Shown here: in pieces, positions 25,262-34,348 of the stretch
How positions within the stretch are numbered: position 1 is the first letter of the stretch
Layout: each line of letters begins with the position of its first letter
NCBI GenBank assembly: GCA_027343695.1
Contig: DAHWKJ010000032.1
Location: 1-55,357 of the forward strand
Length of the DNA: 55,357 nt
DNA from: Sulfobacillus sp.
Lineage (GTDB): Bacteria; Bacillota; Sulfobacillia; Sulfobacillales; Sulfobacillaceae
Direction of reading: 5' to 3'
Made by a program: the position numbers and the translations under genes
Notes under the pieces: model-generated
Seen by the model: only the letters and a program-made list of their open reading frames with translations
Told to the model about the DNA's origin: nothing
Database searches by the model: none

Positions 25262-26035
25262 CTATAATAATGGCGCGGTCCCATTAGACTGGCAGAACTG
25301 CGTCACCAGATCCGCGATCCTTTGCGGTTGATCCAGGACAGCTAAGTGGCCGGCTCGCGGAATCACGCGCACCTCACTGTGCGCAATGGTTTCTGCGACC
25401 CGATCCGCGTCGGCCGGGGTTGTCCGCCGGTCTTCCCCCCCTACCAACACCAAGGTCGGACACTCAATCTTCGAAAACGCCTCAGCATTCTCCACGGTGT
25501 AAATCGCCTGCATCGAGTCGAGATACGCATCAGGAGTCACGACTGCTAATTCCATGGCTAAGTTGTCGCGGACTTCAGATACGGTATCGGGTAAGATCGT
25601 GGACGCCGCGTACTGCCGTCCGAATTCCTCCATCCCGATTTCCTGCAATTGTTGACGTCGTGCTTGTACTTCGCTGGCTCCTTCAATAAACCCCAACGTG
25701 GTGCCAATGAGAACCAGAGTAGCCACGCGGTCCAGCGCCTGGGTGGCCACTCGGCCCATTACCCACGTGCCTAACGAAACACCCAACAAATGCACAGGAC
25801 CGTCTACCAAATCGATCAAGGTATGGACATCGGCAATCCAGCCCTCAAGACTGGGCACGACATCGCGGTGGTCACCGATGCCTCTTGGGTCCCATGTGAT
25901 GACGGAGAAAGAAGGCGATAAGAGGGGCGTTAGCCGATGAAACAAAAACCTGCCCAGGCCCAAGCTAGGATGCAACAACAGCGTATGCGGGCCATCGCCC
26001 TGTCGGTAATAAATGAGTCCGTTCGGTGCCTTCAT
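25262..26035 (-). CDS. Alpha/beta-hydrolase
   Basis: 257-aa single-domain hydrolase of the enol-lactonase / carboxylesterase type. It has the oxyanion region LLLHPSLGLGRFLFH, the WDPRGIGDH turn, the nucleophile elbow LLGVSLGTWV, the acid LVGGEDRRTTPA and the histidine RAGHLAVLDQP, so it is likely active. The substrate is unknown. Last gene of coxG-xdhC-mobA-like-synthetase-hydrolase, 24 bases after the synthetase. Membership there suggests a role in breaking down the compound attacked by the Mo-hydroxylase (inference). Confidence 0.88.
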   Translation of the reverse strand: MKAPNGLIYYRQGDGPHTLLLHPSLGLGRFLFHRLTPLLSPSFSVITWDPRGIGDHRDVVPSLEGWIADVHTLIDLVDGPVHLLGVSLGTWVMGRVATQALDRVATLVLIGTTLGFIEGASEVQARRQQLQEIGMEEFGRQYAASTILPDTVSEVRDNLAMELAVVTPDAYLDSMQAIYTVENAEAFSKIECPTLVLVGGEDRRTTPADADRVAETIAHSEVRVIPRAGHLAVLDQPQRIADLVTQFCQSNGTAPLL

Positions 26036-26059
26036 AGCAGTGTCCCCTCTTTCTAAGAC

Positions 26060-28039
26060 TTAGGTTGTAGGCGTATCGTTCCCCGCATCGGTATCGATTG
26101 CTCGTGGGATGGCAAGGAGACTCGGGAGATTCTCGACCGCTGTGACGTCTCCTAAGGGCTTCCCTAGATACTGTGCCTTCAGGGCTCGCCTTACAATTTT
26201 CCCGTTTCGGGTTTTCGGCAACTCCGGGACCATGATCACCTTGCTGGGTCGTAAGGCTTTCCCCAAATGTTTCTCCACCAAGGCAATCAACTCCGCCTCT
26301 CCGATCCCGGCCTCTGTCCGGGTCACAAAGCAGACAATGCTCTCGCCCTTAATCGGATGAGGCACTCCAATCGCCGCCGCCTCCCGTACCGCACGATGAC
26401 CGACCAAAATAGACTCGACCTCAGCGGGACCTACCCGCTTGCCAGCAATTTTTATGGTGTCATCACTACGACCCAGGATATACCAAAACCCATCCGAGTC
26501 GATGTAAGCAAAGTCCCCATGTACCCAAACTCCTTCAAATTTTTGCCAATACGCTTCGAGATACCGCGATTTATCGTGCCAAAAACCGTGGGTCATTCCA
26601 GGCCATGGGGCCATCACAGCGAGTTCTCCCACGGATCCTGACACCGGCACACCTTGTTCGTCTAAGACGCGTGCTGCCATCCCTGGGATCGGACCCGAAA
26701 AGGCACAGGGTTTTTGCGGCTCTACGGCCGAAGCTGCGAGAATTCCCCCGGAAATTTCGGTTCCCCCACTATAATTGACAATGGGACAATGAGTTCGACC
26801 CACGTGGGTGAAAAACCACTGCCACGGTTCGGGATTCCATGGTTCTCCTGAGGATCCCAAAACGCGGAGCGATGTGAGATCATGCCCTTCAAGCGGCTCG
26901 GTACCTTCCGCCATGAGGGATCGAATGACGGTCGGTGAAATCCCAAAAAGGCTGACCCGGTGCTCCGCAATAATCCGCCACAGCGCACTGGCATCGGGCC
27001 AATCCGGCGTGCCATCATAAAGAACAATGGTAGCTCCTGTCACCAAGCCACCATAGACCATGAAGGGTCCCATCATCCACCCCATATCCGTGAACCAAAA
27101 CAGGACGTCGTCAGACTTTAAATCAAAGCTGTGTTGCAAATCTTGAGTACATTTCACGGGAAATCCGGTGTGACTGTGTAGGGCCCCTTTGGGCTTGCCA
27201 GTGGTTCCCGAAGTATAAAGAATCATAAGGGGTGTGTCCGCCGCAAACGTCGTGGTCTGATCCGACACAGCCTCATTGGTCAGCAAATCCGTCCACCACC
27301 GATCGCGGTCCGCGACCCAATTCACCGCGTGTCCGGTCTTCTTGACCACAATGACCGTGCGCACGGTGGGTAAGGTACGAATCGCCTCATCGACCGTGGT
27401 CTTCATCTCGACCAAGCGCCCGCGCCGCGTAAAGCCGTCGGCACAGATGATGATGGAAGCCCCAGCGTCTTCGAGACGTATCCGCACCGCATCCGCCCCA
27501 TATCCGGAGAAAATAGGCAAAAAGATTGCCCCAATCTTGGCGAGTGCCAACATTGCGACCACGGCCTCTCCAATCATAGGCAAATATACTGCAACCACAG
27601 TGCCCTTACTGACCCCCAAGGTACGTAATCTGGCAGCCACCTGATTCGCTTCGTCATAGAGCTCTCGGTAGGTCCATGTTTTCATGTCTCCTGACTCCGG
27701 ATGCGCTATGACCGCGACTTTGCCCCCCAATCCAGCATCTTGATGGCGATCCAGGGCTGCCAACGCAACATTGGTCTCCCCGCCGACAAAAAACTTCGGC
27801 CAAGGGGCCCCTTGGCTCACATCTAGCACCTCGCGATACGGGGTCGGAAACGGCCACTCGAGGTCCTCCATCACTCTGCCCCAAAACCATCCGGGATCAG
27901 CCTCGGCACGGTTTCGCAATTCTTGTAACGTGCTGAGGTGATGCCTCGTCATAAACCGTGTAATATTCGCGGATGTGATCCGTTCAGGCGACGGGGTCCA
28001 GACTATCGGAACCTCCTCGAAATAATTGTCCTCGGCCAT
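26060..28039 (-). CDS. AMP-forming acyl-CoA synthetase (acetyl/acetoacetyl-CoA synthetase-like)
   Basis: 659 aa, including an N-terminal domain like that of acetyl-CoA synthetase. Motifs are the P-loop MILYTSGTTGKPKGALHSH, FTDMGWMMGPFMVYGGL, GISPTVIRSLMAEG, YSGGTEISGGI, WVHGDFAYIDSDGFW, and the catalytic lysine in KTRNGKIVRR. It activates a carboxylic acid to its CoA thioester; the DMGWMMG pocket differs from strict acetyl-CoA synthetase, so the acid is not fixed. ATG 28039 shares its A with the TAA stop of the preceding gene (TAATG) and follows AGGAGGGAG. It sits within the Mo-hydroxylase accessory cluster. Confidence 0.9.
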   Translation of the reverse strand: MAEDNYFEEVPIVWTPSPERITSANITRFMTRHHLSTLQELRNRAEADPGWFWGRVMEDLEWPFPTPYREVLDVSQGAPWPKFFVGGETNVALAALDRHQDAGLGGKVAVIAHPESGDMKTWTYRELYDEANQVAARLRTLGVSKGTVVAVYLPMIGEAVVAMLALAKIGAIFLPIFSGYGADAVRIRLEDAGASIIICADGFTRRGRLVEMKTTVDEAIRTLPTVRTVIVVKKTGHAVNWVADRDRWWTDLLTNEAVSDQTTTFAADTPLMILYTSGTTGKPKGALHSHTGFPVKCTQDLQHSFDLKSDDVLFWFTDMGWMMGPFMVYGGLVTGATIVLYDGTPDWPDASALWRIIAEHRVSLFGISPTVIRSLMAEGTEPLEGHDLTSLRVLGSSGEPWNPEPWQWFFTHVGRTHCPIVNYSGGTEISGGILAASAVEPQKPCAFSGPIPGMAARVLDEQGVPVSGSVGELAVMAPWPGMTHGFWHDKSRYLEAYWQKFEGVWVHGDFAYIDSDGFWYILGRSDDTIKIAGKRVGPAEVESILVGHRAVREAAAIGVPHPIKGESIVCFVTRTEAGIGEAELIALVEKHLGKALRPSKVIMVPELPKTRNGKIVRRALKAQYLGKPLGDVTAVENLPSLLAIPRAIDTDAGNDTPTT

Positions 28040-28665
28040 TACTGCTCCCTCCTGGCACATGCAACACGCGCCGCAGAATAGTCCTCGGGCCGGTCTAGAT
28101 CCCAGGCAGGGTTAGGCCGGTCGTTGACCCTAATATCTAACTCGAGTACGTCCCTCTGGGTACGAAGCCATGCTCCTAATCCTTGGTCGCCCTGCAACTG
28201 TTCGAGCCCGGTACCGATTCGGTCTGCCCACAGTAGCACGGGATGACCCCACTCGGCATTATATCGAGGCCGCACCGCCACATAGTCCTCATGTGCCTTC
28301 AGGGCCATCCACACCGTCCGGGCGTCCGGTGCCGTGACAAATGGCTGGTCCACCAAAAACACCCCAATCGCACAAGTCTTACCGGCCATCGCCATTACGT
28401 TCGCCACGCCAATCTTCAGGGATTCTGCCAGTCCCCGTTCTGGGTGGGGATTACGCACCGTGAGCACTCCAGGGATCTCGGAGGCTGTCGGTCCTTGAAC
28501 CAGGACCGTAGGCCACTGTAGCTCATTTTGGACCAATCGCACCGTATGACCGAGTAACGTAGTGCTCCCCCACGGCAATTCAGATTTTGGTGTACCCATA
28601 CGTCGAGAGAGACCCGCTGCAAGCACCAATGCGACGGGATTAGTCGTGGATGCGATCCTGCCCAT
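28039..28665 (-). CDS. MobA/MocA-like molybdenum cofactor nucleotidyltransferase
   Basis: 208 aa. The N-terminal nucleotide motif is VALVLAAGLSRRMGTPKSELPWG, followed by VFLVDQPFVTA and GHPVLLW. This family attaches GMP or CMP to molybdopterin. Next to xdhC, the cytidylyl type (MocA), which serves the xanthine-oxidase family, is more likely (inference). ATG 28665 follows GGAGG and overlaps the end of xdhC by 26 bases. The stop overlaps the synthetase start. Confidence 0.88.
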   Translation of the reverse strand: MGRIASTTNPVALVLAAGLSRRMGTPKSELPWGSTTLLGHTVRLVQNELQWPTVLVQGPTASEIPGVLTVRNPHPERGLAESLKIGVANVMAMAGKTCAIGVFLVDQPFVTAPDARTVWMALKAHEDYVAVRPRYNAEWGHPVLLWADRIGTGLEQLQGDQGLGAWLRTQRDVLELDIRVNDRPNPAWDLDRPEDYSAARVACARREQ

Positions 28666-29650
28666 TCAGCGGACCTCCAGGTTTTCGATTCCGCACCGCG
28701 AGCAATTCCGCCGCAATGCTGAGCGCCACTTCATCCACGGTTTCCGCGCCCACATTCAATCCCACTGGTGCGTGCCATACGTCGGGAATAGTGCCATGAC
28801 GATCGCCAAGCAACTCCAAGCTCCGACTTCGCGGCCCGAGCATGCCTACGAATTGTGGATCACTATGCAACGCTAAGGACAATGTGGCCTGATCGCGACC
28901 TTGGTGATGGTTCATAATCACCCAAAACGCATCCCGAACTTCGGCTGGTTCCACATCTTCCGCTTGTCGTACCAGGTAGTGCGCGGCACCAGGAATTCGT
29001 TTGGGGTTATTGAAATGAGCTCTGGGATCTAAAACTGTGACCTCGAATCCGATTTGTTCGGCCAACGCGACCAACGGAATCGCGTCGTGTCCCGCGCCTG
29101 CCACGACGAGGCGTTCCGGAGGCACCATCACATCCCAAAGCTCGGGTTCATGGTACTCCGTGACGCTATGCCATGGACGATCCACGAGCGGTGAAGACCC
29201 TGTCGGAAACGATTCGGTTGGTGTGGCGAGACGACGAAACCCCTGAGGAATTTGCGCCCAAAGAGCCACGCGCTGATCGCGACTCACCCACTGACCAAAT
29301 TTGCTCCAATATGGCGCATCAGGATCGACCGGTTCAATCCATACTGTAATCGTCCCTTTACAGCCGATCCCGAGACCCCACATCGTGTCCTCGGTCAAAT
29401 CATACTGGCGGATTATCGCAGTCCCCGAAGCCATCGCCTCTTCTGCGTAATGGTAGAGGTCTCCTTCAAGACACCCTCCGCTCAAGGTGCCGAACATTTG
29501 GCCATCCGCAGCCATCATCATCTTAGCGCCTGGGCGCCGATACGCTGACCCACGAACGGATGCTAACGTTAAGATGGCCGTGCGGACTCCTCGTTGATGG
29601 GCTTTGACTACTGCCTGCCAAACCTGTCGCGCTTCTCGAATTGAAGACAT
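28640..29650 (-). CDS. XdhC/CoxI-family molybdenum cofactor chaperone
   Basis: 336 aa. N-terminal XdhC/CoxI domain: ILTLASVRGSAYRRPGAKMMM, GTLSGGCLEGDLYHYAEEA (conserved cysteine), and GLGIGCKGTITVWIEP. C-terminal Rossmann domain: RLVVAGAGHDAIPLVALAEQIGF, VLDPRAHF, MNHHQGRDQATLSLAL and GMLGPRSRS. These proteins bind molybdenum cofactor, promote its sulfuration and insert it into xanthine-dehydrogenase-type enzymes, including CO dehydrogenase. ATG 29650 follows AAGGGAG. No large, medium or small hydroxylase subunit is in the window. Confidence 0.93.
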   Translation of the reverse strand: MSSIREARQVWQAVVKAHQRGVRTAILTLASVRGSAYRRPGAKMMMAADGQMFGTLSGGCLEGDLYHYAEEAMASGTAIIRQYDLTEDTMWGLGIGCKGTITVWIEPVDPDAPYWSKFGQWVSRDQRVALWAQIPQGFRRLATPTESFPTGSSPLVDRPWHSVTEYHEPELWDVMVPPERLVVAGAGHDAIPLVALAEQIGFEVTVLDPRAHFNNPKRIPGAAHYLVRQAEDVEPAEVRDAFWVIMNHHQGRDQATLSLALHSDPQFVGMLGPRSRSLELLGDRHGTIPDVWHAPVGLNVGAETVDEVALSIAAELLAVRNRKPGGPLNGQDRIHD

Positions 29651-29668
29651 AGCCCCACTCCCTTTGGC

Positions 29669-30124
29669 TTAAGTCGCTTTAGCTTCTTTCGCCAGTGCCG
29701 AGAAAAACTTCCCCATAATTAAACTCGCGACCCCAGCTAATACCCGTTGCCCCACTCCGGCTACCGCCCCGCCCACGCGGGCTTCCCCTTCATAGTGCAA
29801 ATCAGTAAAACTCGGATTATCTTCTGCGGCTGTTAGGGTGACCAGCATATTAACAGAAACGAAGCCTTTGGGTCCTTGACCCTCCATCACCATCCGATAA
29901 GATCGCGGTGGATCCGCGTCCACCATGCGTACTTCTCCGGTATAGCGACCCTTTATGGCTGCCACTCCAAGCTCTAGTTGAGCATCAAATACGCCAGGCT
30001 CGCGTGGGGTTAGACTCTGCAGTCCGGGCATCGTCCGAATCAGAACCTCCGGATCCGTCATGATGTCATAAGCGCGCTCTACCGGAACTTCTAAAGTTTT
30101 ATGGCCATTTAAATCCATCGGCAT
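29669..30124 (-). CDS. coxG: CoxG-like SRPBCC protein
   Basis: 151 aa, a START/SRPBCC fold of the carbon monoxide dehydrogenase subunit G family: PVERAYDIMTDPEVLIRTMPG near the start, GVAAIKGRYTGEVRMVDADPP, YEGEARVGGAVAGVGQRV, and a hydrophobic C-terminal helix. CoxG proteins recruit the Mo-Cu dehydrogenase to the membrane and may carry quinone; homologues accompany other Mo-hydroxylases. First gene of the accessory cluster, with GAGGAGAGGGG before the start. Confidence 0.9.
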   Translation of the reverse strand: MPMDLNGHKTLEVPVERAYDIMTDPEVLIRTMPGLQSLTPREPGVFDAQLELGVAAIKGRYTGEVRMVDADPPRSYRMVMEGQGPKGFVSVNMLVTLTAAEDNPSFTDLHYEGEARVGGAVAGVGQRVLAGVASLIMGKFFSALAKEAKAT

Positions 30125-30249
30125 CCCCTCTCCTCATCGTCACGTCCTATTATCACCTTGATACTGTCTCTTTTCCAGCCCATTTCCACGCAGCATGACT
30201 GGACTAATCCCTCATCTTCCGCGAAACTAAGGGGGGAGGTGCCTGAAAC

Positions 30250-30528
30250 ATGATGCCTAGGGCCCTAGAAAAAATGATTGAGGAACGCTTAGAGGCCGTG
30301 GTTGAGCCTCGGATTGAGCATTGGTTGCACCGATTCATGACCTCGCCCCGCGGCGAGGCAGTCATTTCCGATGTGTTGGCCGAAACCATTTTCGCCTGGA
30401 TGAAGCCGGGTGCATCAGACTCCGACAATTACCTGGAGCAAATTGTTTTACAACTAGTCGAACGATTGCGGGACCAACCAGGTTTTCGGGAAAAAGTCGC
30501 CATGGCACTCAATCCCGAATGGTCCTAG
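30250..30528 (+). CDS. Small protein of unknown function
   Basis: 92 aa, ATG ATG start behind GGGGGGAGGTG, so probably translated. Predicted mostly helical and acidic: MPRALEKMIEERLEAVVEP, RFMTSPRGEAVISDVLAE, ending LRDQPGFREKVAMALNPEWS. No domain recognised. Divergent from coxG and convergent with the deacetylase gene, whose stop lies three bases away. Confidence 0.6.
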   Translation: MMPRALEKMIEERLEAVVEPRIEHWLHRFMTSPRGEAVISDVLAETIFAWMKPGASDSDNYLEQIVLQLVERLRDQPGFREKVAMALNPEWS

Positions 30529-30531
30529 GCA

Positions 30532-31779
30532 TTAAGCACGGCGGTGCTGACGTAAATATCGCGTCTTGAGTTCTTGGCGTGACATCAACAACAAGACCGG
30601 CTGGAGTTTGAAAAAACGCTGCCAGGTTTGCCAGCCGTCCGCGTGGTAGATGGTCATGATCCAAGTCAGGTACACCCACATCGACCACTTTTGCCACCCG
30701 TGCACCGGGATTCGCAGAAATCCCAATTTTTCGATGGCGCTCGAGGCATCGAGTAGCGTAATCCCCCCAATGGCTTGAACCTCATGGTATTTTGGGTCAT
30801 TTGCCACCACCTCGGCCACATCCGTGAGGCTGCGTAGTACCGCGTGAAAGGCTCGGATCCCCCCGCTCGCCGTTTTGCTGAGTTGCGACAAGGCAGGATT
30901 ACCAAAATGGATTTCCGCAATCGAATCATGGGGTTTTAGTACGTGCCCATCCTGTAGCGTCACCAAAGGCCCCCGATAGACCTTGCGACCCAGACGTAAA
31001 AACGGATCCCCACCTAGCGACGACGGCACCGTATCCACATCCCATGCCCTAGTAAATCGCGTCTCCCACCAGGTCCATATTCGTCGTAACTCCGATGGGT
31101 CGCGCGGAATGTCATTCAGTGTCGCCGGTGTTAAGTTCAGTTTCATTAACTGAGGAATAGCCAATTTCAACGCCTCTACCGTACGACTTCGGTCTCCTCC
31201 TGCATCATGCAGTACCACAACTCCCCCCGGTAATGCACATTGGATCATCTGATTCGCAATCACCCGAGAGGTACGACGAGGATCCCAGTCGTTAGGCGCA
31301 ATGGTCCAGAACACGGGTATCAGGTTTTCTCGTCGACACGCCCACCAACTAAATAGATTGATATGTCCCCACGGCGGCCGATAATACCGGGGTCGGATTC
31401 CGGTTAGCGTCTGGAGCTCGCGCACGCCGCGATGTATGGCCCGGATACTAGCCCACGGTGACAGCAAATACATGGAGCGATGCTCTATTCCGTGTAGTCC
31501 CACGGTGTGCCCTTCTTGAGTCATCCGCTGGATCAGTTGAGGGTATTGCACCGCATTTTTAACGATCACAAAGAAGGTCGCAACCGCCCCATGTTCCATC
31601 AAAACGTCCAAAATAGCGGAAGAATCTGGACCCGGACCATCATCGAAGGTCAGCGCGATCTGGTGGCTGTCACGAGATCCCTGAAATGCACCCCATTGGA
31701 TGTGGTGCCACAAGAGGTCCGGGATCCCATAGGTAAGAAGCCATACGATCGCGATGATACCGAGTGCTGTTGCCATCAT
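30532..31779 (-). CDS. Polysaccharide deacetylase with a C-terminal YkoP-like domain
   Basis: 415 aa. An N-terminal signal anchor (MMATALGIIAIVWLLTYG) leads to a NodB deacetylase domain. It shows motif 1 IALTFDDGPGPDS, motif 2 TVGLHGIEHRSM (metal histidines), motif 3 RYYRPPWGHINLFSWW and motif 5 GGVVVLHDAGGD. The remaining 180 residues (about 235-415) form a second domain with GGIRAFHAVLRSLTDVAEVV and DPKYHEVQAIGGITLL, which I think resembles Bacillus YkoP (moderate confidence). It removes acetyl groups from an envelope glycan outside the membrane. Last gene of the glycosyltransferase-MFS-deacetylase set. Confidence 0.87.
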   Translation of the reverse strand: MMATALGIIAIVWLLTYGIPDLLWHHIQWGAFQGSRDSHQIALTFDDGPGPDSSAILDVLMEHGAVATFFVIVKNAVQYPQLIQRMTQEGHTVGLHGIEHRSMYLLSPWASIRAIHRGVRELQTLTGIRPRYYRPPWGHINLFSWWACRRENLIPVFWTIAPNDWDPRRTSRVIANQMIQCALPGGVVVLHDAGGDRSRTVEALKLAIPQLMKLNLTPATLNDIPRDPSELRRIWTWWETRFTRAWDVDTVPSSLGGDPFLRLGRKVYRGPLVTLQDGHVLKPHDSIAEIHFGNPALSQLSKTASGGIRAFHAVLRSLTDVAEVVANDPKYHEVQAIGGITLLDASSAIEKLGFLRIPVHGWQKWSMWVYLTWIMTIYHADGWQTWQRFFKLQPVLLLMSRQELKTRYLRQHRRA

Positions 31780-31794
31780 TGTTATCCCCTCTAT

Positions 31795-32967
31795 CTAGGA
31801 CCGGATTGCTTTACCCAATGGGTAAACCGTATAAAATACGCCCATAATCAACAGGATTGCCGCAGATACCATAAACGGTGCCCAAATCCGATAACCAAAG
31901 AGCCGTGCTCCAATTATCGGGCCGACGGCCATCCCCATCCCTTCCACCGTCATAAAGACACCCCAAAGCCATCCTTCGATCTCCTTCGGGATCATTCCGG
32001 CCAAGAAGGCGTTCCATGAAGGCAGAATCATGGCATAGGAAAACCCCAATAATCCTCCCGCAAAAATCAAGGGCCAAAAATGTCGTAACAACCCGACAGC
32101 TGCCAGCGAGCCGCCGGCTAAAAAGAATCCTGCGATGAGAGGCACCTTCAGGCCGAACCGATCCGTAAAACGTCCCATGGGCACCAACAACAATACCGTG
32201 AATGCCCCGCTCCCCACCAACAACTCCGCGAATTGCCAATGGTTAAAATGGAGTACCCGTGACACGAAAGGCTGGAGAATGGGCAACATGACCCCCATCG
32301 TCATATTTTGTACAAACATGCCGGGTAATACAGCCCGAAACGGCTTGAGGGTCTTCAGCCAATTATGCACACGGTCTTTGGCTTCATGAATGTGTGACAA
32401 TCGGGGGTCGTACACCACAATGGTGAAAATAAACGCTACGATATCGGCTGCGATCAATACTAAAAACGCTGTGCGATCTCGACCCTGCAACAGAAAGTTG
32501 ATGAAAACGGGTCCGAGACCCGCACCTGTAAGCCACGCCGCAAATACCAGCCCCATTATCGATGCGCGGCGTTCAGGAGGCGTTAAGCGATTAGTGCCGG
32601 TTACCACCGCGGGCCAGTGGGTAGCGGTCCCGATCCCGAGAATCGCCACAAACACAATGACCCAGTCTGGACTATGGGTGTTCATTGCCCCAATTAACGC
32701 CAAAATCTCAATCGCGACCCCTATTGTCAACACCCGCGGCGGACCAATGCGATCCACGAGCCAACCTGACGGTCCACGAAACACGGTATCTAAGAAATAA
32801 TGACTCGACAACGCCCACCCCACGATGGTAATGGGTGCCCCCAACGGCCCCGTCACGAACGCCGGTAACAATGAAACAATCAGGGCACCCCGAGCAAACT
32901 CAGCCAAACCCAGAATGCCGACGAGGATCACCTGGGCTCTAGACAGGGGATGCTTAGGCTGGAGCAT
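31795..32967 (-). CDS. Major facilitator superfamily transporter in a glycolipid operon
   Basis: 390 aa, twelve hydrophobic segments, with the loop 2-3 signature FRGPSGWLVDRIGPPRVL and the loop 8-9 copy MGRFTDRFGLKVPL. ATG 32967 overlaps the glycosyltransferase stop by 14 bases and follows TCAGGACG; longer versions starting at 32994 or 33009 are possible. Sandwiched between a glycolipid synthase and a deacetylase, it may move a lipid or sugar product across the membrane (inference). Confidence 0.85.
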   Translation of the reverse strand: MLQPKHPLSRAQVILVGILGLAEFARGALIVSLLPAFVTGPLGAPITIVGWALSSHYFLDTVFRGPSGWLVDRIGPPRVLTIGVAIEILALIGAMNTHSPDWVIVFVAILGIGTATHWPAVVTGTNRLTPPERRASIMGLVFAAWLTGAGLGPVFINFLLQGRDRTAFLVLIAADIVAFIFTIVVYDPRLSHIHEAKDRVHNWLKTLKPFRAVLPGMFVQNMTMGVMLPILQPFVSRVLHFNHWQFAELLVGSGAFTVLLLVPMGRFTDRFGLKVPLIAGFFLAGGSLAAVGLLRHFWPLIFAGGLLGFSYAMILPSWNAFLAGMIPKEIEGWLWGVFMTVEGMGMAVGPIIGARLFGYRIWAPFMVSAAILLIMGVFYTVYPLGKAIRS

Positions 32968-34186
32968 GTGCACGACGTCCTGACCACGATTCATTAACCA
33001 TACGGGCAATAGTAGATGCGGCTTCGGGATGGCCCAGTTGCCGTGCCTGTCGACTCATAGCCTTCAGTTCCCATGGATGTTCTAACAAATACGTGATTAA
33101 TGGAGCCACTTCAGACTCCGTGTGAGCACGCCGACCGGCCCCGTGGCGGACCAAAAAATCGGCATTGGCATCCTCTTGGCCCGGAATCGGTCGATAAATC
33201 ACCACCGGTAATCCACGACAAAGAGATTCTGCCGTCGTTAATCCCCCTGCCTTACTGACAAGGAGGTCAGAAACGGCCATCAATTCGTGCACGTTATCGA
33301 CATAATCTAAGACCACCATGGGATTTTTTGCGGATTCCCGATACTGACGAGCCACACGGTGCCGTTCAACTTCCCGTCCCGCAATCACAATGGTCGTATG
33401 ACTGATAGACACCTGGTCAATGGATTGCAAGATGCTCTCATATTCGGTGATGGGCATGTAAGAGCCCCCCATGAAGAGGACAACCGGCCGCTCATCAATC
33501 CCGAGACGCTCGCGCACTGCCACCACATCGACTTGTTGACGAAATCGCTCGTCCACGGGAATTCCAGATACCACGACTTTGTCGGAGTCGATTCCGCGCT
33601 CGATTAATTCCAAGCGCATATCCTCGCTTCCCACAAAATACATGTCGACAGCAGGATGAATCCATTGCGAATGAACACTGTAGTCGGTCATCACCACATA
33701 ATTCACGACACTCAACTTGCCGGATTCGACCAAGGTGGATACCACACCGGCCGCAGTGGGATAAGTAGACACAATAACCTTCGGCGGCGATAGATTAATG
33801 GACTCAAAAAACCGATGAATTCCAATATGATTCAAAAATTGTTGGGTGCCCGACAACGGGTCAATTCTTTGCGTGGTGGTGTAAAACCACCGCCAGAGAG
33901 ACGGAACAAATTTCACACTATTAAGGTATGCCCAGCGAATAGTGCGGTCCAAACGCGGATTAACAAATCGATAATAGTCCAAGATGCCGAGTTTTAATTC
34001 TGGGTTGAGCAACAAGCACTGCAATGCAATCGCTTTGGCCGCGCGTAAATGGCCATCACCATAACGAGCGGCTAAAATCATGACCTCTGGGTGCATGGCC
34101 ACCGTCGCCTCATGATGATTTGGCAGCCAGTTCACCCACTCGGCCAACTCAGCGGTCTTAGGACAGTCCCACGATGCTGGATCCAT
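32954..34186 (-). CDS. MGDG-synthase/UgtP-type diacylglycerol glycosyltransferase
   Basis: 410 aa, GT28-type. The N-terminal half is the MGDG-synthase domain: VMILAARYGDGHLRAAKAIA, then VIVSTYPTAAGVVSTLVESG and YVVMTDYSVHSQWIHPAVDMYFV with SGIPVDERF. The C-terminal nucleotide-sugar domain has VVLFMGGSYM, SDLLVSKAGGLTTAESLCRG and PIPGQEDANADFL. Such enzymes transfer hexose from UDP-sugar to diacylglycerol, giving glycolipids or anchors. ATG 34186 follows GAGGTG. First gene of the three-gene envelope set; divergent from yigZ. Confidence 0.9.
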   Translation of the reverse strand: MDPASWDCPKTAELAEWVNWLPNHHEATVAMHPEVMILAARYGDGHLRAAKAIALQCLLLNPELKLGILDYYRFVNPRLDRTIRWAYLNSVKFVPSLWRWFYTTTQRIDPLSGTQQFLNHIGIHRFFESINLSPPKVIVSTYPTAAGVVSTLVESGKLSVVNYVVMTDYSVHSQWIHPAVDMYFVGSEDMRLELIERGIDSDKVVVSGIPVDERFRQQVDVVAVRERLGIDERPVVLFMGGSYMPITEYESILQSIDQVSISHTTIVIAGREVERHRVARQYRESAKNPMVVLDYVDNVHELMAVSDLLVSKAGGLTTAESLCRGLPVVIYRPIPGQEDANADFLVRHGAGRRAHTESEVAPLITYLLEHPWELKAMSRQARQLGHPEAASTIARMVNESWSGRRAHAPA

Positions 34187-34267
34187 GCGTCACCTCATTT
34201 TCGATGGAGGTCAAATACTGGGTAGAGTGGTTTGACCAAAAGACCCATGACTTCCCATAATATTACT

Positions 34268-34306
34268 ACGAACTAATTCGGTCGGGCTTATTGTACGATA
34301 GTTCGT
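34268..34306. repeat. Inverted repeat between divergent genes
   Basis: ACGAACTA (34268-34275) and TAGTTCGT (34299-34306) are perfect 8-base arms 23 bases apart, between the glycosyltransferase and yigZ starts. It could be a regulator site with two half-sites three turns apart, or a leader hairpin. Confidence 0.4.
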
Positions 34307-34348
34307 GTCGATTGTCTCGCAGAGGTCCCAACCCAAGGAGGACTGCCA

